A DNA stretch of 64,000 nucleotides from Amblyomma americanum. Taxonomy: Eukaryota > Arthropoda > Arachnida > Ixodida > Ixodidae. The DNA lies in contig NC_135498.1 of assembly GCF_052857255.1 (NCBI RefSeq), positions 116,846,281-116,910,280 on the forward strand, written 5' to 3'. The notes beneath the pieces were generated by a model that saw only the letters and a list, made by a program, of their open reading frames with translations, was not told the origin of the DNA and searched no databases. The translations under genes were made by a program, and so were the position numbers. Positions 46,416 through 57,792 of this stretch are shown here, one piece after another (position 1 is the first letter of the stretch; the number at the start of each line of letters is the position of its first letter).

Positions 46416-46462
46416 CCAGAACGTAGTCAGGCTGATGAAGATGATGATTATGATGATGCGTT
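46416..46462 (+). repeat. RTE LINE 3' terminus
   Basis: AACGTAGTCAGGCTGATGAA followed by GATGATGATTATGATGATG repeats the RTE 3' end seen at 6920-6946. Only the tail is present. Confidence 0.5.
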
Positions 46463-46864
46463 CTGCACATCGGCCCAATCACAGCAGCTAATGATGTTTA
46501 GCGATGTTGCAGATGGCAAGTCGTCACTGTGTCTTGGTGCTTCATCACGGCAGCGAGCGCGCATTGTGCAGCCAGTGAGTACACGCACAAATTTTCCTCT
46601 CCTAGCCTTCTCTCCTCAAGATAAGTGTAAAACACCGTGTTGTGAGAACAAGCTACCCGTCATTTAATTACCGTCGGCGATCGGCGGCTGCAGCGGTCGC
46701 CTTCTGTCACTGCCAATGCAAAGCCATGCGTGGAAGGGTATAACCTTTTATTTTTTTCTAATACACCTGCGGCCTTTACGGAGGAGAAAAGATTATCTGA
46801 AATGTTGCTTTAATTTATTGAAGTCCATTATATTAATGAAGCAGCTTTTGCTTACCTCTTTACT
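46463..46864. other. No recognisable feature
   Basis: This is an unassigned gap between the RTE tail and the LINE fragment. Confidence 0.3.
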
Positions 46865-48390
46865 GTGGCATCTGATGTGCAGCTAAAAGATCTACTTCCC
46901 ATCGTGAACGCACGCCGCCGTGCGTTTAACTGCACCCCTATCAGCCTTTATCTGAACGGAAATAGAATTCTAATTGTCACCGCACTGGAGTCCTCGGCCT
47001 CAACCGGCATGATTCTGGCTCTGCAAGCTCCTGGCTTAGCACAGCATGCTAGAAGGCGTCCCAAATGCTCCATCTCATTCGCCGTATTTCATAGAAGTCA
47101 GGTGATGCCACGTCCACCATCTCTCGCCTCCTGATACGTTCTGTGCTACAGCAAAGATTGGTTTACCAAGCCATATTATAGCACATGACAGGCGCAGAGT
47201 GGGTTTGCTTGGAATCGATCAATCGAGCAGCAATGCGGGTAATTACTGGCGTCCCACAAATTACCACAATTTACGCCCTCCGGGCCAAGATGCAGATAAA
47301 CACGCTTGACGAAGTAATTCATCAGCGTCGCCAAGTACAGTGCGCGAAATGCCGCAGTATCCCTGAAGCCGCAGCTTTCGCAAAGTATATGGAAGATGGC
47401 TCTTTCTTGCCTATCGTTTCCTGCCCGTCATGACCATCGTGTATTTACCAACAAGTTGCATACACTCGCAATCCGTTGGCCACCTGAATGAGTCTAGTGT
47501 GGTGATGGATGGCACCTCGTCTATGATTGAAACCTCACTACGCCGACACCTGGCGTATGTCCACGCTAGTGTGAGTAAATATCACGTGACAACGGCTATC
47601 GCTTCCCCTGCATTATTACCACAAAATGCAACAGGCTCATACGCTTGCTCCCCTGCCTGGACATCGACACAGGCAAGCTGTTGGCCATTCGGGACACGCT
47701 AAGCATCATCTGTCCACTGTTGCCATCAAGAAGCCACCTTGACATCCTCACAGACTCCTCAGGCGCCGTCCATATTCTACGGCGTGTTCTGAACACCGAC
47801 TTATTGACACAGCTAATTCACGACATAATTAAAAAATTCTCCCGCACGGCATGTGTACAATGGAATCGTCGAGATGCCCACACTACACAAGCTTTTGTGG
47901 ATGGTGCAAGTCACGAATCAGCTCCCCCGCGTCCCCTTCAATCGGCCCCAACCTCTCCGATGACAATATTCCCTCAAGAAAAAAAAAAACCTTCGGCGCG
48001 CCACGCGAGCACTTCTCCCACCGTGTGGCACCGACCTCCCTAGCAGCCTTGCACGCTGGGACGAGGTCTTTCTTCGAAAGTTACGCCTTCGTTTCATCCT
48101 CACTTCAGCGGTAACCTGGTCGTGGCCGGCACAGTATGCATGCCCCTTTCGATGACTCCTGCCCCTTCTGTCCCGCTCCTGGCTGCGAGGTGGGCACTAA
48201 ACAGTTGCTTTGGACCTGCCCCTCCTTGCGTGCTATACGGCAGAAACACTTTCGCCGGTGCGGACCGCCCCCAGGCAGTCCACCATATGTTGAAGAATTG
48301 ATTTTTGGACCGCACCACCGGATGTTACTGGACTTTCTTCGAGAGTCCAGTGTGTACCTATATCTGTTAATACCTTAAGCCAGCAGGCAC
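46865..48390 (+). pseudogene. LINE fragment: RT thumb, RNase H, zinc knuckle
   Basis: This is a 5'-truncated relative of the 20.96-24.7 kb LINE. The first frame reads KDLLPIVNARRRAFNCTPIS (RT end). Then MTGAEWVCLESINRAAMRVI and ITTIYALRAKMQINTL (47185-47300) match the RLEAVNREAMRAITCL and IALQENAQLNT parts of the longer copy. The RNase H relic (47645-47930) has LDILTDSSGAVHILRRVL and ends VQWNRRDAHTTQAFVDGA. The C-terminal knuckle (48136-48378) reads CPFCPAPGCEVGTKQLLWTC and then EELIFGPHHRMLLDFLRES. Several frameshifts separate the pieces. The catalytic RT motifs are not present. Confidence 0.8.
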
Positions 48391-48474
48391 ACTCGCGAAA
48401 AAAAACAACTAAAAATGAGGTTGAATTCTTTCTCTGTCGCGTTCTATTTTTTGGGAAAGAGCAATAGCGCTGCT

Positions 48475-48622
48475 TGACGTTTCGCTGAAGCAACCGCAAC
48501 GCTGTTGCGCCACCGCTCACAGTTGCAACCAAACTGCCATCCGCTTCCGGCGTTTCAACTAATCAGGCGAGGCTGATTTTGGCGGTTTCAATTATAATAC
48601 AAACTCGGAATACGGACCTTGA
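48475..48622 (-). repeat. Interspersed repeat, copy B of an inverted pair
   Basis: Read on minus: GGTCCGTATTCCGAGTTTGT, then TTGAAACGCCGGAAGCGGAT, then AGCGGTGGCGCAACAGCG. The first 100 bp match copy A at 45386-45490; the rest extends further than in copy A. The outer ends of both copies are the same GTCCGTATTCCGAG string facing outward. Confidence 0.55.
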
Positions 48623-48642
48623 TAGACGCTGGCCTGGAACTC

Positions 48643-48712
48643 TGTCGTTGTTGTTGTTGTTGTTAGGCTATCAAAAGATGGCACATACCCACACTGGGGG
48701 ATCGGCCAAGTA
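48643..48712 (-). repeat. Retroelement 3' tail with GTT run
   Basis: GTTGTTGTTGTTGTTGTTAG is followed by GATGGCACATACCCACACTG and GGGGATCGGCCAAG. This is the reverse orientation of the segment at 19795-19885. The AAC-type run on the minus strand would be the 3' tail of a retroposed copy. Confidence 0.45.
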
Positions 48713-49665
48713 TCGGAACTCTGTCTGTGATGTTACCCTCTAAAGTAGAACTTTTTCTTCCTATCGCATCACGTTCGCTTTGCTAAAGGAATGCACCCAG
48801 GCTTCTGTGACAACGTGTGGATTTCTATTTAGAGCTGCCGGCATCTTCACATGAGGCACATAATTTCTGTCGTTTATTTCTTTTCCTTGAATTGGCTTCA
48901 CAGCTAAAATAGAAGAGTATGACTTCGTAGCTGAAAACTATTTGCCATTGTAGCGCGACTTTGCTTCCTACTACACGCCTCATTTCCCTTGCCATGTGCG
49001 GGAGCAGACGCGTGGTAGTGGTAGCCCATGATTAGGAAATCTTGACCTTAGTCGATTAGCAGTTTCGAGATGTATAACAAACATTAAAGAACTAAATTTG
49101 TACATTTCAATCTTTCAATTGACTGCAGCCCCATTCGGGCACTTTGCGAAAAAATACCATTTAGGAAGATAACACACTATTTTTACATGATGTACTAAAA
49201 CTGCTTTCCATCCATTGCGATGGACAGAAGAAGGCGGTCTTTCATGGCGGTCACAGAAGGTAAAGGTGTTTTCAACTTATATTCTCAAATCTTCCTTCAG
49301 ATCTTCGAGGTTGGCCGCTTCTGCCTTGAAAACTTGAATTTTACTGTATATCTAGAAAAAGAAAAAAAAAGGGTGATTAAACGTGCGTCCTAGGAAGCCA
49401 GACTCTTGCTCCATCACGCCCAATACACTGGTTAGGAAGGAACTCGTCAATGATTTACAAAGGCGATGAAGAAAAATGCGCCGCGGCTCCACCATGCTGG
49501 AACAAGATTTATTTCAACGCAACTAGTGACACACCGAGGCAAATTCAGAAACGAGGCCCTTTTCAGCGCAGTCTGTGCACTTATTTCCAGCAAGGTTTTC
49601 GTCGATGACGTAAGGACAGATAATACGGCCGTTATAAATGTCACACCAAACATTTACTGACTATT
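48713..49665. other. No recognisable feature
   Basis: There is no supported feature. It may include the C-terminal end of the adjacent Penelope fragment, but no motif supports that. Confidence 0.35.
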
Positions 49666-49990
49666 TTAGCTATAGCTATCAAATGCAAAGACAGATTGTC
49701 GCAGTGTGCTGGCGAGTTCTCTGAGGCGTTCATTTAGGCATTGTACTATCTGCCTGGTGTATACTTTCCCACAGTACAGGAGGATCGAATACACAGCCCC
49801 ACCACACACTGTGGCAGCTTCTTTTTGTGGTTGGTCTGCGAGGTCAATTTTTCTCACGTGGCAAGGCTTTTCAGAATGACTTTTTTTCTGTGTTTCAAAA
49901 ACAGATACGTCGCCGTCATGTCTGCGGCGACAGGTTCGCTTTTCGGAATAACCGCCAGAGTTTGTTATTTATAAAGAATTATTAAATTTT
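49666..49990 (-). pseudogene. Penelope-like GIY-YIG endonuclease fragment
   Basis: The minus frame reads LPREKIDLADQPQKEAATVC, then GGAVYSILLYCGKVYTRQ and QCLNERLRELAS. This is the Penelope-type GIY-YIG nuclease region: GVVYxIPLxCGKxYIGQTGRCLNxRLxEH. Here GIY has become AVY, YIG has become YTR, and QTGRC is damaged (QIVQC). It is a short isolated fragment with no RT. In its family the nuclease nicks target DNA; this one cannot. Confidence 0.65.
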
Positions 49991-51494
49991 AGTTAATCTG
50001 CTACGTAATTCGCACGTTTGTTAGAATCACTAACGTCCGCCGCAGCTCAGATTTTCCTTACGTAGCGATTTTCTCTTTTTCTCGGAAAGTCCGTTTTTAA
50101 GAACTTTTTAAATTGTTCCCCGCCGCACTCGGAATCATTGATACCTTACATGCTCATCATTCATTTGATAATTCGTTGAATGCGAGGTGCACTGAACAAG
50201 AAATACAGCTTTCTTCGTCGTTGTGTTGTTCATAGTGGGAAGTCATAGTGATCACCTAGACCTTACCATGTGTATACGTAAATGTAATGCGAAGCGGTTT
50301 CCTCTTGTTGGAGGTTGGTGAGATACACCAGTAGTGGAGACTTTAATAGATTTGGAGAGCGCTAGCTCTATTTTGGAGATGTAAACTGCATTTAGAAGGT
50401 TTGGTAACTGGAGAGAGAGAGATACATAAGAGAGAAATAGAGAGAGAGAAAGATACATTAATTTAGCTTGAGATCATTTAAATGATCGCGTGTTCTTGAA
50501 AAGGCCGTGCTTCGCGACCCATAGATCTGTTTTAGCACCTAAGTTCTTCCGGTGTACCTTACGGTTCAGGAAAGTATTTCGGGAATAAGTTTTTACGAAT
50601 ATTCGTATTCTCTTAGGAAGATACGTAATTTCAATGCAGGCTTACTGAGGCGTGCTCCCTCAATATGCACACATGTTTTACCTAATCGCAGACATCGTGT
50701 CTTTAAAACGCGAATGCATCACAGCCGGGAGGCGAAACCAGGCGTGTGGTGAATGGCAGTACATTGATTAGCAGAAACAGGGAGCGCTCTAGCATGCCGA
50801 TAAGATAAGAGAAGCCCAAATAAGTTGCGTCCCACGTCAGGTTGAAAGACCCAATCTGCTGTTCTAGAGCCTTGAAAAATTGCGAATTCTAAAATACGAA
50901 GTATATTTCGGCTTTTATTTTGTGCCACTTGCAAGTCCACAAAGAAAAATTCCGTGAAAGGGCTGCAAGATCAGAGAGGAATAACACCTTGAAGTATATT
51001 CAAAACGAAATTTCTGACGTTAACTATGGTAAAAGATTCCGCCGCGAAGCTTTCCGCCTCGTTTATGCCATTTCCTCTTCGCACAGCTACTTTGTTCCTA
51101 ATGGGTTTTATGTCCACTTACCCTTTAGTGTTATTCTTTGTGTTTTCAGGACTGAGTGTCCGCCTTTCTGTGTAAATAATCCGCGACGAAATATTTTAAG
51201 AATAAAGAAATTTATGCTGGCATCTTGATGTGCCCTATGAATTCAAAAATTCTATGCAGTTCTATTCTTAGGATTCTTTTTTTTAAATTTAACAAAGCTC
51301 ATGACATACGCTCCTCACCCACTGCGCTCTCATTATTTTTCACAACACACGCCGCGGTCCCAAGTTGCATTTACTCCTTTTTTTTTCTGAATTATGCGCC
51401 ACGAGTCTCGGGTAACATGGAAGGTGACCGCTCGTCAGCAAGTTCGTTTTACAAGAGATATAATGAACCTTTCTTTTGGTTCATCGCCCCAATG
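49991..51494. other. No supported gene; GA-rich run at 50411-50452
   Basis: A GAGAGA-type simple repeat lies at 50411-50452. The remaining frames (at most 118 aa) have no motif. Confidence 0.35.
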
Positions 51495-51668
51495 TTTATT
51501 TGTATGTTTAGGGTTTTAACCTTCCAAGGCGACACGTGGGCTGCGAGGGACGCCATAGCTCAGAGCTTGGGAATAATTTAGACCACCGTGGATTCTTTAG
51601 GGTGTATTGACATCGCTCAGCCTACGGCCGCCTTAAGCGTTCCGCCTCTATCAAAGCGCGGCCGCGCC
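51495..51668 (-). repeat. Ruka-type SINE, degraded partial copy
   Basis: On plus: GGGTTTTAACCTTCCAAGGC, then CTGCGAGGGACGCCATAG, then GACCACCGTGGATTCTTTAG, then CATCGCTCAGCC and TTCCGCCTCTATCAAAGC. The order is the same as in the better copies at 4250 and 52915. The tRNA-like head is cut off at about 51668. Confidence 0.5.
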
Positions 51669-52466
51669 GAGGTTCTACAGTAACGTTTATTTTACGTTAC
51701 TGATTGGTAACGACACTGCTTTTTGAACATTTAGCGAGACGCTGAAGTGATTTTGTTAAACATCCTCTTCGGATATTTCCTTATTTAAAAAAAATTCATT
51801 CGTCTGTGATATGCAAGAGGTGCAGTTTTAGCAGACTAGTACCTACGGATTCTCAACAATCAAGCAGAATTTGTTATGAAATCGAATTGTTCTCTGTTTC
51901 AAGATCACTGCGACTCAGTGTGAGGCAATCGATCACGTCGAATTCCTAGATGATCTGGAAACTTCTGTAGAAGTGGCGGGATAACGCGCGCTGTTGTAGT
52001 GCACACGTTAAACGCCTGCCCAGTTCGGCAATTTTGAAAGATAGGTTTTATAGTGCACTCTGCCTACGCTGGCTTCGTTAGCTTAAGAGCAACGTAAGTG
52101 CGCCAAACATGTTTTAGCGAACCGTTTCGACGATACGGTTAAGCGGGTACTTTTGGACTTGGGGCAGCACCTGCATGCGGTGAGAAATAAATGCTATTTG
52201 CTACCGAAAAAACATCACAGTAACAAGAAAGAGTTGTGCATTCACTTTTTTCTAACAAGAAATCCTCTGTGGAGCAGCGTTCCTTTCAGAAAGCTTACTG
52301 AGGCCAATAACAAGGTACTGTGCACCGTATTACGGCTCCAGGCAAGTAAACTATACTGAATTGCGCGTACCTCATTCCGTGGGACATATGCAAAGCCTAC
52401 GCATCGTCGACGAATGGGCTAACGTCACTTAGTGCTCATTGCACAGTTGCGACTACTGAGCAGTCC
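51669..52466. other. No recognisable feature
   Basis: This is an unassigned stretch between two SINEs. Confidence 0.35.
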
Positions 52467-52706
52467 GGTGGCGCCGCGTCGGCTCAGTGGTTACGGCGCT
52501 CGGCTGCTGGCCCGAAAGACGCGGGTTCGATCTCGTCCGCGGCGGTCGAATTTCTATGGAGGCAAAATTCTAGAGGCCCGTGTACTGTGCGATGTCAGTG
52601 CACGTGAAAGAACCCCAGGTGGTCGAAATTTCCAGAGAACTTCCCTACGGCGTCCCGAAGAGCCTGAGTCGCTTTCGGACGTTAAACGCCCATAAAAAAA
52701 AATAAA
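52467..52706 (+). repeat. Ruka-type SINE, near full length
   Basis: This is the best preserved copy in the window. The A box is TCGGCTCAGTGGTTACGGCG and the B box is GGGTTCGATCTCG, 35 bp apart. The body runs GGTCGAATTTCTATGGAGGC, then GTGTACTGTGCGATGTCAGT, then AACCCCAGGTGGTCGAAATT, and ends GGACGTTAAACGCCCAT with an A-rich tail (52691-52705). The internal RNA polymerase III promoter looks intact. A second copy in opposite orientation lies 210 bp downstream. Confidence 0.9.
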
Positions 52707-52914
52707 CCAGGATATTATAGTTAAAGCATCCAATGAGTTAGTCCTATACGAATGTCTGTTGTAGCCGAGATTATCAGGACGCTAATAAGGGACATGATGG
52801 CACGGAAGAATCGCGCTTCCCGCCGGAGGAGAACAATAAAATAACAAAAGTCTTGAAACCAATGTAAATTAAGCAGCAAATAAATTTCGGTACAAAGCAA
52901 TTGGGTTTAGTTTG

Positions 52915-53138
52915 GCATAGTTTATGGCGATTTAACCTCCCAAAGCGATCCATGCTATACTGGGCGCCGTAGTGAAGGGCTCCGGAAATTTTGACCATCT
53001 GGGGTTCTTTAACGTGCGCTGACATCGCACAGTACATGGGCCTCTATAACTTCGCATTCGACAGCCGCCGACGGGATCGAACCCGCCTCTTTCGGGTCAG
53101 CAGCCAAGCGCCAGAACCACTGAGCCACCTCGTCGGCA
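52915..53138 (-). repeat. Ruka-type SINE
   Basis: A minus-oriented copy. The B box is GGGTTCGATCCCG (53073-53086 on plus as CGGGATCGAACCC), the A-box end is GTGGCTCAGTGG, and the body ends near GGAGGTTAAATCG. With the copy at 52467 it forms an inverted SINE pair about 210 bp apart, which in a transcript could pair as a long hairpin. Confidence 0.85.
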
Positions 53139-53267
53139 GAAAGCAAGTGGGGACAGTCAAGTAACAGCAAATATGTTCAAGGACGCAGTGGTGACTGTGC
53201 TAGGAAATCTTTCTACTTTACCGGAATCTTACCGGAACCTTGAAAGAACTGTAACATTGTTCTAATA

Positions 53268-53396
53268 GACTGCAAAAGGGGAAGGAATGAGTACCAGGAG
53301 ATGGCAGAATCAGGTTGGTGAATGAGATTAAGGGGTTTGAGGAGGTGGTGAGGCTGTATGTGGCACAGGACATGATTATTTGGCGGCCACTATGGT
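53268..53396 (+). mobile_element. RTE LINE 3' fragment
   Basis: ACCAGGAGATGGCAGAATCA, then GGTTGGTGAATGAGATTAAG, then TGGCACAGGACATGATTA, matches 6800-6890 (GGGTGCCAGAAGGTTAGATT, then GGCGGATGAGATGAAG, then TGGCACAGGACAGG). It corresponds to the C-terminal WADEIKK part of RTE ORF2. The final GAT run is absent. Confidence 0.5.
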
Positions 53397-53590
53397 AGTT
53401 GCTGATATACCAATTCTTCTGACCACACCAGTGCGCCACGACGAAGCCACCTTAAAGTACTATAGGCACATAATTTTATTGCGTGTTTGCTCCTTTTAAA
53501 TGACGTGTTAGGCACTAGAATACGTGTATCACTGCGTGGTTTTCGCCTACATCCGCTAAAAATATATAATTGAATTTTCTCTCTTACGTT
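53397..53590. other. No recognisable feature
   Basis: This is a short unassigned gap. Confidence 0.3.
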
Positions 53591-53843
53591 GTTTTGGTTT
53601 CATCAATCGAATAATGACCGTGACATGTAGTTGATGTTTAGGCCACACGACGCACAAAAATAAGGAAATGTATACGCTGATAGGCAGTTTTAACTCACTA
53701 CAGCACTCAAGTTAGCCTGCTTTAGTAGCTATAATTACAACAAAGGATGTATCAGCAGTTATACAGCTCTTTTTTTTTGTGCCTCACGGGACCTAAACAT
53801 CAACTACACGTCATAGCCATCGTTTGGCTGATGCAACTGAAAC
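53591..53843 (+). repeat. Hairpin MITE-like inverted repeat
   Basis: Left arm: GACATGTAGTTGATGTTTAG (about 53620), preceded by TTTCATCAATCGAATAATGA and followed by CGACGCACAAAAATAAGG. Right arm inverted: GACGTGTAGTTGATGTTTAG, preceded by TTGCATCAGCCAAACGATGG and followed by GTGAGGCACAAAAAAAAAGA. The arms are about 75 bp each at roughly 75% identity with a spacer of about 100 bp. It has no coding capacity. Target duplications could not be defined. Confidence 0.6.
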
Positions 53844-54769
53844 TCCGTCAAGAAGACATTCAACTATAAATTATTAAGCACTAGTAGACGAATACCGCGG
53901 GGTGTTCCGTGTATACCAATGCCTACCGCGTCTTTTGAAAGAAGAAAACACTCAAGCAAAAATTTGGTGTCTATAGTTCATTAAGAAAACCCTTTGTGAT
54001 TGCATGGTGAAGACCATCTTTCAGGCGTGCCGTTCTCCTAACAACGTCGTCGTAATGCGGTGAAGCCATCTATCCAAGAAACTTGTGTCTCGTGGGGAAG
54101 TAGACCTAGCGGGCCTGTGGTTGCGTTGACGACTGGCGACCCCTGACGTTCTGCCTGCATGCTTCGGACCAGATACACTCTCCTCGCTGCATTCTTCAGC
54201 CCGATCCCAAGGAAGCCGTACTAACTGAAACGAGAAGGAGTAGCAGACAATCGCCCTTGTACATGTGGTAATTTAGCTATTTGCAAGCTCCTAAGAATCC
54301 CCGCTTATTGACGCTGTTCGGCCCTATCGCGTCGAAATTAGTTGTTTCAATATCTGTGATTAGTATATTTTTTGTTTCTAATTATTATTGTAGCCCGTCA
54401 TATTTTGCAGAGTGCGGAATGAATGAATTGCACAAACAGGAGTCTCAACGTAAGCATGAACCCGTTTGCTTTGAAACCTCAGGAAAATGTGTTTTAAAAA
54501 AGTGTAAAACTCTCAATATTCTGGAATTTTTAATGGCTTTCAATGTGTTAGACAGTGACCGGAATTGTGTATTTACTTTCGCTTTTATAAAGAAAAACAT
54601 AGGGTCCGGACAACAAAAGGGAAAGTTCTACCAGCGCCATGAAGAAAAAAGATGAAAGCGCACTGTGTACGAGGTCCAGCTCTACTATTTTTCATGCGCA
54701 TAGGTCCCTACCAGCGGACAGGCCACACACATCTTTCAGCCAAACGATAACTGCATATGATGAATCATT
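53844..54769. other. No recognisable feature
   Basis: The 124-aa plus frame at 54281-54655 has no motif. The stretch may include the upstream decayed part of the LINE that follows. Confidence 0.3.
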
Positions 54770-55985
54770 GCCAGCTTGTTTCACTCCGGCTGCGATGCCT
54801 TCGATCCCTCCATGCCAAAAATCAACCTCGCAATACCTGGTATCCCGAAAAAAGCTGATCTGTCATCACCAGCCCTTAGACAGCTCACGCTACTACATTT
54901 GTACGATAACTACCGTGACTCAACGCATATTTACACTGATGGATCTGTCCTTCCAAGCAGCTCGGCGGAGGCAATCGTCATTCCAGCGAAAGCTACAACA
55001 ATCAAATTTAAGACGACCCACGCGACAACATCGACGGCAGCAGAGCTCGCAGCGCTCTTAACTGCCCTTCATCACATTGGTGATGAACCGCCACACAAAT
55101 GGACAATATTCTGCGATTCGAAGGCGGCACTGCAGTCTCTACTGTCACCTCTACGGCGCGGACCGCACGAACAACTAATCTTCCATATTACAGAGACGTT
55201 ACACCATATAAGTGATGCCGGCCACGAAATAACGTTCCAGTGGCTTCCAAAGTCACTGCGGGATTATCGGCAGTGAACGGGCGGATCACGCTGCCCGCTC
55301 AGCGCATACTGAGGAGCGCCACGTCCCAATTCCTCTTTCTATAACTGACGCGGCACGGAAGCTCCGCCTACTTGCTCGGCAGGGCACCGAGTCGCAATGG
55401 AATGAGCCACATTTAAGAAATACGCGACTGTACTCACTTGATCCAACATTAAGTCTTCGAGCGCCATCACAGCTTCGCCGTACAGACGCCACGCTTTTAT
55501 ATCGACTTTGGTTGGGTGTTGCCTTTACTAAAGCCTATGCCTTCCGCATAGGGATGACCGACACCCCAACCTGTGACCACTGCGGTCATGAAGAATCAAT
55601 TGGCCAGATATTGTGCTCCTGCCTGCAGTACAGTCCACAGAGGGCATGCCTTAGCCACGAACTTCACCAACTGGATGACCAACCGCTATCCGAAAAAAGA
55701 ATTCTACAACATCGAAAGGACCTACCGTCGCAGAAGAAGGCCGTGCAAGCGCTTTTGCGCTTCTTACAATCTACCGGCCTGTGTGAAAGACTTTAACTGG
55801 AACGCCTTGTGTGTGTGTGTCTCCATGTGTGCACGTTCCTTTTTTTGCGTTTTCCTCTCTGTCATCTTTCGAACCCCTATCCCCCATCTCCAGTGTAGGG
55901 TAGCAAACTGGAGACTCACATCTGGTTAACCTCCCTGCGTTTCCTTTTCATTCTCTCTCTCTCTCTCTCTTATTGTAACACACAT
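54770..55985 (+). pseudogene. LINE fragment: RNase H, zinc knuckle and 3' UTR
   Basis: The frame 54776-55276 carries an RNase H domain: HIYTDGSVLPSSSAEAIVI (catalytic Asp), TAAELAALLTAL (Glu) and WTIFCDSKAALQSLL (Asp), ending EITFQWLPKSLRDYRQ where intact proteins read WxPxHxGIxGNExAD. A frameshift follows. From 55512 the frame reads GVAFTKAYAFRIGMTDTPTC and then DHCGHEESIGQILCSC (C-x2-C...C knuckle), ending LRFLQSTGLCERL. The 3' UTR has TGTGTGTGTG, CCCCCATCTCCAGTGTAGGG and a CT run at 55951-55970. The family differs from the 21-24 kb LINE. RT and endonuclease are missing. Confidence 0.85.
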
Positions 55986-56394
55986 ACACGCAAAATGTGC
56001 ATGTGACTATTTCGCAATTACTAAAATAGGCGTTCAGAACAAAAACACCCGCTGAAAAACTAGACACGGGGTCAAGCAATACCGAAACACCATGAGTGCT
56101 AGGCCTTGTCGTACTTAAAAGGACACAAGGAGCGGTTGAATATCGAGAAGACGGTAACGACATAAATGGAAAGGCAAGTTTTTTGCTTCTATCGTATAAA
56201 ACTTCGCTTCAGTGGCTTTATATTGTAGCTACAGTGAGGCGGCTTCTCGCATCACAACTAGACGGCCTGCTAAAGTGAACGCATGCACGTACACTTTAAT
56301 ACCCATAAGCAGGGACCGAATTTCATCCAGCCTGTGTTTTCGCTTCGAACTGGGTGCCGAGGAATCGGCACCAGTGTGGCCTTTCCCCCGTGTT
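55986..56394. other. No recognisable feature
   Basis: Unassigned; short frames only. Confidence 0.3.
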
Positions 56395-56610
56395 ACTGTG
56401 AAAGGCATCCTTCGAGAGCAACGCCTAGCTTATTACAACAACCGCGAATGCGAGCTCAAACGTGAATAACAGAATTTGCGCGCCCGTGAGGTCGAGCGAA
56501 AGCTTAAACGGCGAGATCCTGACGTGCCCGCCGGTTATGACGAGAAACTAAAAACACAACAGAGCCAGGATCAGGAATTTCACGCCTGTGAAGCTGCAGA
56601 TTCATGACGA
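56395..56610 (+). pseudogene. STPR-like repeat relic
   Basis: Plus frames read EQRLAYYNNRECELKRE, a stop, then QNLRAREVERKLKRRDPDV and PAGYDEKLKTQQSQDQEF. The RAREVERKLKRRDPDV string resembles the 23-residue basic repeat (STPR type, about DPxVRAREAEAKRRRR) of FMBP-1-like DNA-binding proteins, which I recall in many arthropod genes and repeats. Only about two degenerate units are visible and a TAA breaks the frame. Possibly a pseudogene fragment; not certain. Confidence 0.3.
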
Positions 56611-57654
56611 AACAAACGGGCAACCCACGATAGCGCAATTCGGATGGTTGAGCGCCAGTAGAACGCCAACCCTTCCGGCTTGCCGTGACCGGTCACCAAC
56701 ACAATATTCGCCACACGGGTTCACTAATCAGTCGCATCAGAGCGTGGCAACTTTAAGCAACCAACTAGACCCCAAATTCACCGCATCATTGAAGCTTATT
56801 GGCAAAGTTTACATCTTGTCCACGGACACACAAAAAACCAACTTGAAGCTACGTTTATCATTTTCAATTGTTTTTCCGTTTTGTCTTTCTTTGCTAAATT
56901 CATTAGGCCAGAGTACATTAGGCCAAACACATTAGGCCTGAAAAACCTCTTAGCAAAGAGAAAGCCGGAAAAAATTACTTTGTTCGGCGCCAGCGCGAAT
57001 ACACACAGCCTTTGAGCGTCATTACAACTTACAGAGTCACGAAAAACCAAACACAAGTCCTTGTTGTGGTTTTCAATCAACATCCTTGCGACGTTGGAGT
57101 CAGAAAGCGTTTTGAAGCTGATACACTTGATTGTCACGCTCTGGTTTCGTTTCATGTGCCGTAGATATGCCTGGGCCCATTTCTGCCTGGTCAATGGTGC
57201 CCTTGCTGCATAACTCCTCGAAGAGTGGTGGGAGCCCGACGTTATTAAAAAGTGTTCCGCACGTGATCCATCTTTACTGGAGGTCTATAATTGCAGCGAT
57301 TATCGTGCAGTTGACCCGGATTCCAACAAGATTACACTGCGCGCCACTCTTAATTCTCCCCAGAGATTGCGCAAAGCTAGTGCGAGATGACTTCATCATA
57401 GTAGACGTCTGCATGTTTGCTCATTCTTCTGCTGTACCCCTTTCGGTCAGGGCGTTACCATGCGTGCACATAGCTTGATTATGCTCAGCTGTAATGCGCA
57501 CGCTGATGGCTAGACATTATATTTTCAATCCTTTACGACAAAGTATGCAGAACCATAAAAAGCAATCCACGCAAAATGAGGGCAAAAAGGTTGTGCCCCT
57601 GCGGTAAGTATCAGGGCAGAGAAATTTAGCGCGGGTTGGACCTCTTAATTTTAT
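56611..57654. other. Unassigned; contains a 132-aa minus frame
   Basis: The minus frame at 56796-57194 (MTRQKWAQAYLRHMKRNQSV...) has protein-like composition, including SFKTLSDSNVARMLIE, but I do not recognise it. It may be a transposase or a gene fragment. Three short TTAGGCC-type strings recur at 56905-56937. The rest shows nothing. Confidence 0.3.
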
Positions 57655-57792
57655 TATGTATTACAGAAATATTTATTTATTTATTCATACTGTTAACCCT
57701 CTGCATAAGGGTCATTACAGGGAGGGAAACATATACAGACACAAGTGCAATTCTCTTCGCTAAAAAAAAAAGAAACACTCAAATGCACAGAA

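Noticed and set aside
52467..52560. True tRNA gene
   Set aside because: The A and B boxes are intact but the sequence continues into the Ruka SINE body and the anticodon arm and acceptor stem do not close. It is a SINE head.
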